The notes beneath the pieces were generated by a model. It was given only the letters and a program-made list of their open reading frames with translations, was not told the origin of the DNA and searched no databases. The translations under genes and the position numbers were made by a program. A DNA stretch of 5,082 bases from Pseudomonadota bacterium (GTDB lineage: Bacteria; Pseudomonadota; Alphaproteobacteria; Sphingomonadales; Sphingomonadaceae): the NCBI GenBank assembly GCA_023427285.1, contig JAEZBH010000125.1, forward strand, positions 1 through 5,082, given 5' to 3'. Of the stretch, positions 1-5,082 are shown one piece after another (positions within the stretch are counted from its first letter, which is position 1; every line of letters starts with the position of its first letter).

Positions 1-51
1 ATATTCATTTCCATCTTGGATAACTAGTCCAATAGCTCTATTTTCTTGCAT
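1..51 (-). CDS. Possible start of a leftward gene (partial, runs off the left edge)
   Basis: A minus-strand frame opens with ATG at 51-49 and stays open to the edge, giving 17 residues: MQENRAIGLVIQDGNEY. The composition is protein-like, and the DNA here is much more AT-rich (about one third GC in the first 60 bases) than the rest of the window. No good Shine-Dalgarno sequence precedes the ATG. The start codon lies in a small palindrome, TGCAT-4-ATGCA (47-60). A possible promoter lies upstream at 108-136. In P2, non-essential leftward genes such as old sit at this end, beside cos, so a leftward accessory gene would fit; that is inference. The fragment is too short to assign a family or to exclude a chance opening. 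Confidence 0.3.
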   Translation of the reverse strand, partial: MQENRAIGLVIQDGNEY

Positions 52-84
52 CTAAATGCATCGGTGGAAGGCCGCGTTTACTCC

Positions 85-105
85 TGCTCAACCAATGCCT
101 GAGCA
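85..105. promoter_or_regulatory. Inverted repeat, possible operator
   Basis: TGCTCA (85-90) and TGAGCA (100-105) form a perfect 6-bp dyad with a 9-base spacer. The half-site spacing suits a dimeric DNA-binding protein. It lies directly downstream of the possible leftward -10 box at 108-113, where a repressor would block initiation. There is no direct evidence of binding. Confidence 0.25.
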
Positions 106-107
106 CT

Positions 108-136
108 GATTTACCTGGGAGCACCTACTGCATCAA
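108..136 (-). promoter_or_regulatory. Possible sigma70-type promoter reading leftward
   Basis: On the minus strand TTGATG (136-131) and TAAATC (113-108) are separated by exactly 17 bases. The -35 matches TTGACA at 4 of 6 positions and the -10 matches TATAAT at only 3 of 6. It would fire toward the possible gene starting at 51, leaving a leader of roughly 50 bases. An inverted repeat at 85-105 covers the expected start point. The match is weak, and in GC-rich hosts such matches arise by chance. Confidence 0.25.
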
Positions 137-150
137 AACCGACACATAAA

Positions 151-183
151 GTGCGCGGGCGAGGCGGGGGGAAAAGCGCGCAC
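151..183. other. cos: Putative cos (cohesive-end packaging) site, P2 type
   Basis: The core at 158-176 is GGCGAGGCGGGGGGAAAAG, 19 bases, flanked by a perfect 7-bp inverted repeat: GTGCGCG (151-157) and CGCGCAC (177-183). From memory, the P2 cohesive end is GGCGAGGCGGGGAAAGCAC, also 19 nt; the first 12 bases agree and both continue with G/A runs. Terminase would nick symmetrically about the dyad to leave 5' overhangs. In P2 the gene next to the left cohesive end is the portal gene Q, and here Q is the first structural gene to the right. The mature left end would therefore be near 158, and positions 1-157 would belong to the right end. Exact cut positions are inferred. Confidence 0.75.
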
Positions 184-442
184 GTTGGGGTCGCGGTCAC
201 CGGCCCTCGCCGCCTGCCCGATCGATTGCAGCCTGAACGATCATAGGTCCCGCGGCTCGCACCATGCGGAGGGTGCCGACAAGCGGGCCCCTAACAGGGG
301 GGGCGTGCTCACGCACCCCAATCCCAGCACAGAGGGATCAACCGCCCTGATGAGCCGAAAACTTCAGGACCAATCCGAGAACTCGAGCTCTGAAATGGCG
401 CAACACCGCCCGATCTGCTATGCGGACGGCGCTATAACAACC
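184..442. other. Stretch with no convincing gene between cos and the sulfotransferase gene
   Basis: No frame here looks like a credible protein. One plus-strand frame opens at TTG 185 and ends at 454, but it lacks a ribosome binding site and its Arg/Ser/His/Gly-rich composition looks like translated non-coding GC-rich DNA. The stretch holds G/C-rich inverted repeats at 288-319. By analogy with cos phages, the first 100 or so bases right of the cut may carry terminase-binding sequence, and the rest should contain the leader and promoter of the downstream gene. I could not identify a convincing promoter. Confidence 0.6.
288..319. repeat. Two overlapping G/C-rich hairpins
   Basis: CCCCT (288-292) can pair with AGGGG (296-300) across a 3-base loop. 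Alternatively GGGGGCGT (299-306) pairs with ACGC (311-314) plus CCCC (316-319), giving 8 bp with one bulged A and a GCTC loop. The arms share bases in a run of seven Gs (297-303), so the two folds compete. No T-tract follows, so this is not an ordinary intrinsic terminator. It could be a protein-binding element near cos or a structured leader of the downstream gene. Confidence 0.4.
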
Positions 443-450
443 GGGGAGGA
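443..450 (+). promoter_or_regulatory. Strong ribosome binding site that decides the sulfotransferase start
   Basis: GGGGAGGA contains a full GGAGG at 445-449. It abuts the ATG at 451 but is 7 bases from the ATG at 457, the proper spacing. This favours 457 as the true start. Confidence 0.8.
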
Positions 451-456
451 ATGACC

Positions 457-1077
457 ATGGCACTGGAGATTATTGGCGCAGGATTTGGCCGGACAGGCAC
501 CCTGTCTCTGAAGCGTGCCCTTGAGATTCTCGGCTACGGCCCGTGTTACCACATGGAAGAGATCATCATGTCGCCCGCCCGTGCTGACCAGTGGGTCGCA
601 GTTGGCCGGGGTAAACCGCAATGGGACGACATCTTCGAAGGCTATCAAGCCACGGTTGACTGGCCAGCCGCCACCTGGTGGCGCGAATTGGCAGACCACT
701 GGCCGAATGCGAAGGTAATCCTCTCTGTCCGCGATGCCGACCAATGGTTTGACAGCACTCAGCGGACCATCTTCAATTCGGGAACGCTTGGCGCAGCAAT
801 GCCGCCGGCGATGCAGGAGTTAATCGAAACCAGCGTTCTGCGCCTCTTTGACGGCAAGATCACCTGCCGGGAAACCTGCCTGTCCGTTTACAACAGCCAC
901 ATCGACGCTGTGCAGAAAGCCATCTCATCCGACCGCCTGCTCGTTTACCCAGTCGGCGCGGGTTGGGAACCGCTGTGCAATTTCCTCGGCTGTCCTGTGC
1001 CAGACCAACCCTATCCGCGCAGCAATGACGAAGCAGAGTTCAAGAAGGTTGCCGCACGACTGAATGAAATGGGCTGA
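457..1077 (+). CDS. Sulfotransferase family protein (Sulfotransfer_4-like), probable cargo gene
   Basis: 206 residues from ATG 457; the in-frame ATG at 451 would add only MT and is too close to the ribosome binding site. The N-terminus IIGAGFGRTGTLSLKRALE (5-23) is the P-loop-like motif that binds the 5'-phosphosulfate of PAPS in sulfotransferase folds. AKVILSVRDADQWFDS (85-100) resembles the 3'-phosphate-binding strand and helix, with R92 and S100 as the usual Arg/Ser pair. GWEPLCNFLGCPVPDQPYP (169-187) is the C-terminal signature typical of this family, some members of which are mis-annotated as NAD-dependent epimerases. No signal peptide or membrane segment is evident, so it is likely cytoplasmic. 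The acceptor substrate is unknown and activity is not proven. It lies between the putative cos and the portal gene and is convergent with the latter. Its codons more often end in A or T than those of the capsid genes, suggesting separate acquisition. The family call is solid; the role as lysogenic-conversion cargo is inference. Confidence 0.85.
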   Translation: MALEIIGAGFGRTGTLSLKRALEILGYGPCYHMEEIIMSPARADQWVAVGRGKPQWDDIFEGYQATVDWPAATWWRELADHWPNAKVILSVRDADQWFDSTQRTIFNSGTLGAAMPPAMQELIETSVLRLFDGKITCRETCLSVYNSHIDAVQKAISSDRLLVYPVGAGWEPLCNFLGCPVPDQPYPRSNDEAEFKKVAARLNEMG

Positions 1078-1098
1078 TCCCAGCCCCTGCCCGCGCAC

Positions 1099-1129
1099 AA
1101 AAAGAAATGGCCACCCAAACGGGTGGCCA
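1099..1129 (-). terminator. Rho-independent terminator of the terminase-portal unit
   Basis: TGGCCACCC (1108-1116) and GGGTGGCCA (1121-1129) form a perfect 9-bp stem with a 4-base loop. On the minus strand the stem is followed by TTTCTTTTT (1107-1099), the classic tail. It sits about 40 bases past the portal stop, as expected for the end of the leftward P-Q transcript. Read on the plus strand it lacks a T-tract, though the hairpin may still help end the convergent sulfotransferase transcript, whose stop is at 1077. Confidence 0.85.
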
Positions 1130-1145
1130 AGGAACCAGAGGGCAT

Positions 1146-1166
1146 CTCGCATGCACGGGGTGCGAG
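1146..1166. repeat. Inverted repeat just after the portal stop
   Basis: CTCGCA (1146-1151) and TGCGAG (1161-1166) form a perfect 6-bp dyad with a 9-base spacer, starting 3 bases past the portal stop codon. It lies before the main terminator in the leftward transcript and may stabilise the mRNA end. No T-tract follows on either strand. Confidence 0.4.
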
Positions 1167-1169
1167 CTG

Positions 1170-2177
1170 TCAGTTCGATGATTCAAGCGGCTTGCGCTCC
1201 TTCCAGCGCACGGCCTCGTGACCCAGCCAGTCGTTGACCGCCTCGAACTCCCGCTTCAGCGGCTCGATCTCCAGCTCGTAGAAGGCGGCAACCGCCTCGG
1301 TCACCTTGCCGAAGCCGCCGGCATTGGTCGGCACAATGCCAAGCAGCTGGGGCGGCACGCGGTGGGCGGCGAGCACGTCGTCACGGGTCGTGCTCTTGAT
1401 GCCGATGAACTCATCCTTGGCCCCGACCTCGGCCACGGGAATGATCTTGATGCCGTCCGCCTTGCCGTTGGGCGCGTGCAGGAACAGGTTGCGGAAGTTT
1501 CCCGGCCCCTTGGCGTTGCGCAGCTGCTCGCGCAGGGAGTCCATGTCCTCCTCGGCAAAGTCGGTGCCGGTGGCATAAAGGATGAACCCGGCATGGCTGC
1601 CGTTGCGGTAATATTTGCGCCGGAACAGGGTCGCCGCCTCGTTGAGCAGCGAGGCGCTGAGCGCGCTCAAGTATTCGGGCAGGCCATAGACCTCCTGATT
1701 GATCTCGGCCTGACGCAACTGGAAGACGCTGCCCGGCGCCAGTTCGACCGGCTCCTCCCCCGCCTGCAGGAAGAACCACTGCCCTGGCTCGACGCCACGG
1801 CGGGTGTACTTGGCCATGAGGTGCGCAAGGCGCAGCGGCGCGCCCAGCCGGTTGGCGCGGCGCTCGAGATAGCCGTTGCCGAAGATCAGGTAGTCCTGCA
1901 CCCACGCCTTGAACGTGGCGCGATCGAGCAACTTCGTCGGCTCGAAGCTGCCCACCAGCAGGTTGCGTTTGAGGTGGATCGCACTGGCATGGTGCGGCGA
2001 GGCATGGAACGCCCGCGCCAGCCCGTCCAGCGACAGCGGCGGCTCATACCAGCGCCCACTGTTCAGCGCCTGCAGGTGGTCGAGCAGCATGCGCCGGTCG
2101 AGCACCGGCTCGGGATCACCAAAGGTGAAGGCCTCAAGCTTTGACGGAGCCGCGCCCGCCTGCATCTGAGTGGTCAT
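1170..2177 (-). CDS. Q: Phage portal protein, P2 gpQ family
   Basis: 335 residues (P2 gpQ is about 344). It forms the dodecameric ring at one capsid vertex through which DNA enters and to which terminase and later the tail attach. Blocks I recognise from P2 gpQ, in order: HHASAIHLKRNLL (62-74), FGNGYLERR (99-107), AKYTRRGVE (122-130), APGSVF (147-152), INQEVYGLPEYLSAL (159-173), NEAATLFRRKYYRNGSHAGF (179-198), FRNLFLHAPNGKADGIKIIP (228-247) and a C-terminal WLGHEAVRWK. The ATG at 2177 is chosen because it overlaps the terminase stop as TAATG and has GGAG 8 bases upstream inside the terminase gene. The frame extends upstream to 2255, but that part overlaps terminase coding sequence and is not portal-like. 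No truncation or missing block is seen. Confidence 0.96.
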   Translation of the reverse strand: MTTQMQAGAAPSKLEAFTFGDPEPVLDRRMLLDHLQALNSGRWYEPPLSLDGLARAFHASPHHASAIHLKRNLLVGSFEPTKLLDRATFKAWVQDYLIFGNGYLERRANRLGAPLRLAHLMAKYTRRGVEPGQWFFLQAGEEPVELAPGSVFQLRQAEINQEVYGLPEYLSALSASLLNEAATLFRRKYYRNGSHAGFILYATGTDFAEEDMDSLREQLRNAKGPGNFRNLFLHAPNGKADGIKIIPVAEVGAKDEFIGIKSTTRDDVLAAHRVPPQLLGIVPTNAGGFGKVTEAVAAFYELEIEPLKREFEAVNDWLGHEAVRWKERKPLESSN

Positions 2178-3970
2178 TAAAAGATCTCCATCCGGCCGCT
2201 GGCACGGGGTTTGCCGTCGAGCGGCTCGTTGCTGAGGATGTGCATGCAGGCCCACGCAATGTCTGCGTGGCTGGTCTCATTGCCGCGCCCGGCCTTGAAG
2301 GTGACGTTGCGGCCCGAGGCGGTCAGGGTCTTCTTGATCGATATGAACGAGCCGATGAGATCAACCCAGCCGGAATCAAAGGCGATGCGCCCGCGGCTGA
2401 TCACATTTTGCGCCTTCATGATCATCTGCGCCTTGACCTCGAGCGAGTAGTCGATGCGCACGGCGCGCGGGAACCACTTGGTCACCAGCTGGAAGACGGC
2501 AGAGCCGACACCAGTCGCATCGATGCCGAGGTAGGTGCAGTTGTACCGACTGAGCACCGCCTTGATAAAATCGGCCTGCTGCTCGAAGTCGAGGCCGCGC
2601 AGCTGGTGGCGCTCGAGCAGGCGGAAGGTGCCGCCCTCGCCCTCCGGCGGCGCGGCGATGACCAGCGCGGCGTTGTCGCCCTCGGCGCTTTCCTGCGGAT
2701 CGTAGCCTGCCCAGACTGGCCGGTTGCCAAAGGGCCGGGGCGCATCCGGGTTGAAGTCGGTCCAGTCGACGAGGCTGTCGACGCCGCATTTGACCAGATC
2801 GTTGAAGCGGAACGCCGAGAGCGTGTCGTCGACGAACTCGCACATCAACAGGTTGGCGAACTCGTCCGGCGCATACTCAAGGCGCAGCTCGTTCAGGTCG
2901 AACAGGTCGCAGCCTGCTTTTTCCGCATCCTCGATGGTGACGATGTGCCGCCAGATACCGTCCTCGCACATCCGGCCGTCTCTCAGCGCGGCGGGGCTGA
3001 CGTCGATCTCGATACGCTCGGCCTTCTTCACCCGGCGGTTGCGGCGCTCGCCGGTCCAGTAGGGGTAGGCCTGATGCGCCACGGTTGAGGGCGTTGAGAA
3101 GTAGGTTTTGCGCCACTTCTTGTGCATGGCCATGCCCGAGGCGACCTTGTTCAGCTCCTCAAAGCCATGGGTCCAGAAGAATTCGTCGAAGTAGAAGTTG
3201 CCGTGGCGGCCCTGCGCGGTGCGGTAGTTGGTGCCGAGGAAGTGCAGCTCTGCGGCAGGCTGGTCCTCGCCCGCCAGTTCCGAGGTGATCAGCATCGGAT
3301 CGCCGGTCAGATCCACCTCGACCAGCTTGGCGAAGCCGACGATGTAGCTACGGAACTGCAATGCCTGGGCGCGTGAGGCGGAGAGGAAGATCTGGTTGCG
3401 CCCGGTCTCAATGGCATCGAGCAGCGCCTCGAAGGCGAAGTAGTAGGTCGCGCCGATCTGACGCGACTTGAGGATCATGCGGGTGCGCAAATTCGAGCTG
3501 TCGCGCCACGTCTGCTGGTAGCCGAACAGCTGGCTCTCGAAGATCTCGCGTAAGCGTCCTGCCTGCTCGGCGGTGAAGTGGTTGCGCTTGGGTTTCTTGC
3601 GCTCGCCCTTGTTGCGGTTGGCGACCTTCTCGTTGAGGTCGCCCTCGTGCCCGCCCGGTGCCTCATAGCGACGGACCCGTGCCAACGTCGCAATTTGCCG
3701 ACCGAGCAGGTCGATCTCCTTGAAGTCGCCGCCCGTCTTTTGCTCCTTCAGCACCAGCGTCTGGAAGCGCACCTCAAGGCAATCCTCAAGCTTGCGGATG
3801 CTGGGTGCATCCTCCCACTTGTCGCGCTGTTTCCAGCTTTCGACAGTTGGGCGCTTCAGCTGCAGCTCGTCTGCGATCTGGGAGATGCTCCAGCCGCGCC
3901 AGTAGAGCGAGCGGGCCATGCGGCGCGCATCGAACGGGGTTTGCGACAGGGTTGTGATCGGCAGGGTCAT
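2177..3970 (-). CDS. P: Terminase large subunit (ATPase/nuclease), P2 gpP family
   Basis: 597 residues from ATG 3970 (P2 gpP is about 590). It cuts concatemeric DNA at cos and drives it into the procapsid with ATP. The N-terminal helix-turn-helix, ARSLYWRGWSISQIADELQL (19-38) followed by KRPTVESWKQRDKW (39-52), is the P2-type DNA-binding region. A lysine/arginine-rich linker (115-131) leads to the ATPase: Walker A-like ILKSRQIGAT (166-175), Walker B FYFDEFFW (259-266) with D262/E263, and coupling motif TYFSTPST (289-296). The RNase H-like nuclease has candidate metal ligands D424 (GYDPQES), D484 (GIDATG) and D570 (HADIAWA). The frame extends to an ATG at 4066, but the extra 32 residues are low-complexity Ala/Gly/Pro, and the P2 protein also begins just before the helix-turn-helix with a similar MT-start. 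ATG 3979 is another possible start. None has a clear Shine-Dalgarno sequence. Confidence 0.96.
   Translation of the reverse strand: MTLPITTLSQTPFDARRMARSLYWRGWSISQIADELQLKRPTVESWKQRDKWEDAPSIRKLEDCLEVRFQTLVLKEQKTGGDFKEIDLLGRQIATLARVRRYEAPGGHEGDLNEKVANRNKGERKKPKRNHFTAEQAGRLREIFESQLFGYQQTWRDSSNLRTRMILKSRQIGATYYFAFEALLDAIETGRNQIFLSASRAQALQFRSYIVGFAKLVEVDLTGDPMLITSELAGEDQPAAELHFLGTNYRTAQGRHGNFYFDEFFWTHGFEELNKVASGMAMHKKWRKTYFSTPSTVAHQAYPYWTGERRNRRVKKAERIEIDVSPAALRDGRMCEDGIWRHIVTIEDAEKAGCDLFDLNELRLEYAPDEFANLLMCEFVDDTLSAFRFNDLVKCGVDSLVDWTDFNPDAPRPFGNRPVWAGYDPQESAEGDNAALVIAAPPEGEGGTFRLLERHQLRGLDFEQQADFIKAVLSRYNCTYLGIDATGVGSAVFQLVTKWFPRAVRIDYSLEVKAQMIMKAQNVISRGRIAFDSGWVDLIGSFISIKKTLTASGRNVTFKAGRGNETSHADIAWACMHILSNEPLDGKPRASGRMEIF
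2186..2189 (-). promoter_or_regulatory. Portal ribosome binding site inside the terminase gene
   Basis: On the minus strand GGAG lies 8 bases before the portal ATG, within the last codons of terminase (the GAG of the Met-Glu-Ile-Phe end). Together with the TAATG overlap at 2179-2175 it points to reinitiation by ribosomes finishing terminase. Confidence 0.7.
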
Positions 3971-4123
3971 GGCCGCCATGTTTGCCGCGCCCGCCGCCCC
4001 CGGCGCAGGGCCTGCATTGGGACAGCGACCCTCTACACACGCACCGGCTTGAGCTTGGCCGGGCATCTGCGGCCTGCTGCGGGCTCACGACATGCCCCCG
4101 CAACCAAGAGGCCGCCCTCCCCC
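3971..4123. promoter_or_regulatory. Divergent P / O intergenic region, expected site of late promoters
   Basis: Terminase and scaffold genes diverge from this 153-base gap. In P2 the corresponding gap carries two late promoters activated by Ogr, which binds a TGTGT-12-ACACA dyad about 55 bases upstream of each start. I see one TGTGT half-site on the minus strand (4039-4035) but no matching second half. No good -10/-35 pair is apparent. Only weak ribosome binding sequence precedes the O start (AAGAGG at 4106-4111, 12 bases away). The regulatory role rests on gene arrangement, not on a recognised motif. Confidence 0.45.
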
Positions 4124-5005
4124 ATGGCTAAGACCCGCAAAACCCGTTTTACCCGGATCGCCGTTGAAGGCGCGACGACCGATGGCCGCGTCATCGAGCG
4201 CGACTGGATCGAGCAGATGGCCGCGACCTACAACCCGGCCACCTACACCGCCCGCGTCAACTGCGAGCACATCAAGGGCTTCAGCCCGAACCCGCCGTTC
4301 AATGCCTACGGCGACGTGGTGGCGCTCAAGACCGAAGTGGTCGAGCTGACGATCGGCGGCGTGAAGCAGAACCGCTTGGCGCTGCTCGCCCAGATCGAGG
4401 GCAACGAGCAGCTGATCGAACTGGTCGAGGCCGGGCAGAAGCGCTTCACCAGCATCGAGGTTGCGCCCAACTTCGCCAACACCGGCAAGGCGGGTCTGGT
4501 CGGCCTTGCGCTGACCGACAACCCCGCCAGCCTTGGCACCGAAGCGCTGCAGTTCTCGGCACTGAAGCCGGTGTGGAACGCCCGCAAGGCCGACCCGGCC
4601 AACCTGTTCACGGCAGCGGTCGAGACCGAGATCGCCTTTGAGGAAGAGACCGCGCCTGATCAGAGCGTGGCAACCGTGATCAAAGGCTTCTTCACTTCGC
4701 TGTTTACTGAACTGGCGCAGGGTAACACCCAGCAGCAGGTTCCGGCGCAAGCCCCAGCCCAAACGCCAGCAAGCCCGCCCGTTCAGACGCCCGCCAACGA
4801 CAACCAGATGGCTGCCGTAGCCGAGCAGATGTCGGCCAACTTTACCCAGCTGATCGAACAGGCGTTCGCCGCGCCGAAGCAGGAGATCGCGGCGCTGCGC
4901 AGCGATCTGACCAAGCTGACCCAGCAGCTCGCGCAAACCGAAGCCCCCGGCCAGACCCGCGCACTGGCAACGGGCGGCACCGGCGGCATCGTCACCGACT
5001 GCTGA
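4124..5005 (+). CDS. O: Capsid scaffolding protein / maturation protease, P2 gpO family
   Basis: 293 residues (P2 gpO is about 284). The N-terminal half is a serine protease and the C-terminal half the scaffold that guides capsid-protein assembly; in P2 it cleaves itself and processes the capsid proteins. The start MAKTRKTRFTRIAVEG matches the P2 N-terminus. Candidate triad by alignment to P2 Asp19/His48/Ser107: D20 (TTDGRVI), H49 (CEHIKG), S110 (FTSIEV). PNFANTGK (115-122) and LTDNPASLGTE (130-140) are further P2-like blocks. Residues 201-228 form a Pro/Gln/Ala-rich linker that I do not recall in P2, followed by a probable coiled coil at about 229-273. The tail LATGGTGGIVTDC resembles the P2 end (KATGGGGDALMTNC). 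The frame is open back to 3578, but that part lies opposite terminase coding sequence and is not O-like. The major capsid gene follows after 38 bases in the same direction. Confidence 0.96.
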   Translation: MAKTRKTRFTRIAVEGATTDGRVIERDWIEQMAATYNPATYTARVNCEHIKGFSPNPPFNAYGDVVALKTEVVELTIGGVKQNRLALLAQIEGNEQLIELVEAGQKRFTSIEVAPNFANTGKAGLVGLALTDNPASLGTEALQFSALKPVWNARKADPANLFTAAVETEIAFEEETAPDQSVATVIKGFFTSLFTELAQGNTQQQVPAQAPAQTPASPPVQTPANDNQMAAVAEQMSANFTQLIEQAFAAPKQEIAALRSDLTKLTQQLAQTEAPGQTRALATGGTGGIVTDC

Positions 5006-5029
5006 GCCACTCCCCCTACAGCCCCCACC

Positions 5030-5035
5030 GAAAGG
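5030..5035 (+). promoter_or_regulatory. Ribosome binding site of the major capsid gene
   Basis: GAAAGG lies 8 bases before the ATG at 5044. It is only a moderate match to the anti-Shine-Dalgarno sequence but is well placed. Confidence 0.5.
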
Positions 5036-5043
5036 CCCCTTTG

Positions 5044-5082
5044 ATGAAGCCGACCACCCGCGCCCAGTTCAATGCCTATTGC
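5044..5082 (+). CDS. N: Major capsid protein, P2 gpN family (partial, first 13 codons)
   Basis: The fragment reads MKPTTRAQFNAYC and continues past the right edge. The P2 major capsid protein begins MRQETRFKFNAYL, so M-x-x-x-T-R-x-x-F-N-A-Y is shared. In P2 the protein is N-terminally trimmed during maturation by the gpO protease and forms the capsid shell. Its place directly after O on the same strand is the P2 order, which makes the call firm despite the short piece. Read-through from the O transcript is likely, since no terminator is visible in the 38-base gap. Confidence 0.88.
   Translation, partial: MKPTTRAQFNAYC

Noticed and set aside
350..367. CTGATGAG followed by CCGAAAAC, resembling the conserved core of a hammerhead ribozyme
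   Set aside because: There is no room for stem II between the two core boxes, and I could not find flanking arms that would form stems I and III.
433..438. TATAAC as a -10 box for the sulfotransferase gene
   Set aside because: No -35 match lies at the right spacing, and a start about 7 bases downstream would fall in the ribosome binding site itself.
185..454. Plus-strand open frame of 89 codons from a TTG, ending in an ATGA overlap with the ATG at 451
   Set aside because: No ribosome binding site at its start and non-protein-like composition. The overlap involves the ATG at 451, which is too close to the Shine-Dalgarno sequence to be the real start of the next gene.
1..1169. tRNA gene or tRNA-derived attachment site
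   Set aside because: I found no TTCRA-type T-loop with a matching acceptor stem on either strand, and in P2-type genomes attP is far from cos and Q.
1218..2144. 308-codon plus-strand open frame opposite the portal gene
   Set aside because: The minus strand clearly encodes portal. The frame is a by-product of high third-position GC, and its Gln/Leu/Val/Arg-heavy sequence has no recognisable domain.
2141..3088. 315-codon plus-strand open frame opposite terminase
   Set aside because: It lies opposite the terminase ATPase and nuclease coding sequence, has no domain I recognise, and is explained by codon bias.
3578..4123. N-terminal extension of the gpO frame by 182 codons
   Set aside because: It overlaps terminase coding sequence antisense, shows no similarity to gpO, and the start at 4124 aligns with the P2 N-terminus.
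4085..4936. 283-codon minus-strand open frame opposite gpO
   Set aside because: The plus strand encodes gpO with an intact candidate catalytic triad; the Gly/Arg/Leu-rich antisense frame is a shadow.

Overview
The window is the capsid and DNA-packaging end of a P2-like (Peduoviridae-type) temperate phage or prophage. Portal protein (Q) and large terminase (P) lie on the minus strand. The scaffold/protease (O) and the first codons of the major capsid protein (N) lie on the plus strand, so the order Q<-P<- ->O->N matches coliphage P2. The DNA is GC-rich with strong third-position GC, which produces long open frames opposite the real genes. The host is probably a GC-rich proteobacterium. An alphaproteobacterium such as a sphingomonad is my guess, from protein style and from the sulfotransferase-like family; no host-specific marker is present.

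Layout. Positions 1-150 are AT-rich at the far left and may hold the first codons of a leftward gene with a possible promoter and inverted repeat. Positions 151-183 contain a sequence closely resembling the cohesive-end site (cos) of P2: a 19-base core beginning GGCGAGGCGGGG between perfect 7-bp inverted repeats. Positions 184-450 contain no convincing gene but have G/C-rich hairpins. Positions 457-1077 encode a sulfotransferase-family (Sulfotransfer_4-like) protein on the plus strand. A strong intrinsic terminator, read on the minus strand, follows at about 1099-1129, with a second hairpin at 1146-1166. Portal is 1170-2177 (minus), terminase 2177-3970 (minus), scaffold/protease 4124-5005 (plus), and major capsid starts at 5044 and runs off the right edge.

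How it works together. The terminase would cut concatemeric phage DNA at cos and, docked on the portal vertex, pump it into a capsid assembled by N on the O scaffold. Terminase and portal overlap as TAATG, so they are probably translationally coupled. The two divergent units, P-Q and O-N, start from a short intergenic region.

The most notable point is the sulfotransferase-like gene. It is not part of the known packaging machinery and sits between the putative left cohesive end and the portal gene. It has its own strong ribosome binding site and is convergent with the late P-Q unit. This makes it a good candidate for a lysogenic-conversion ('moron') cargo gene. Because the putative cos is joined and internal, the DNA sequenced was integrated, circular or concatemeric, or the assembler joined the ends.
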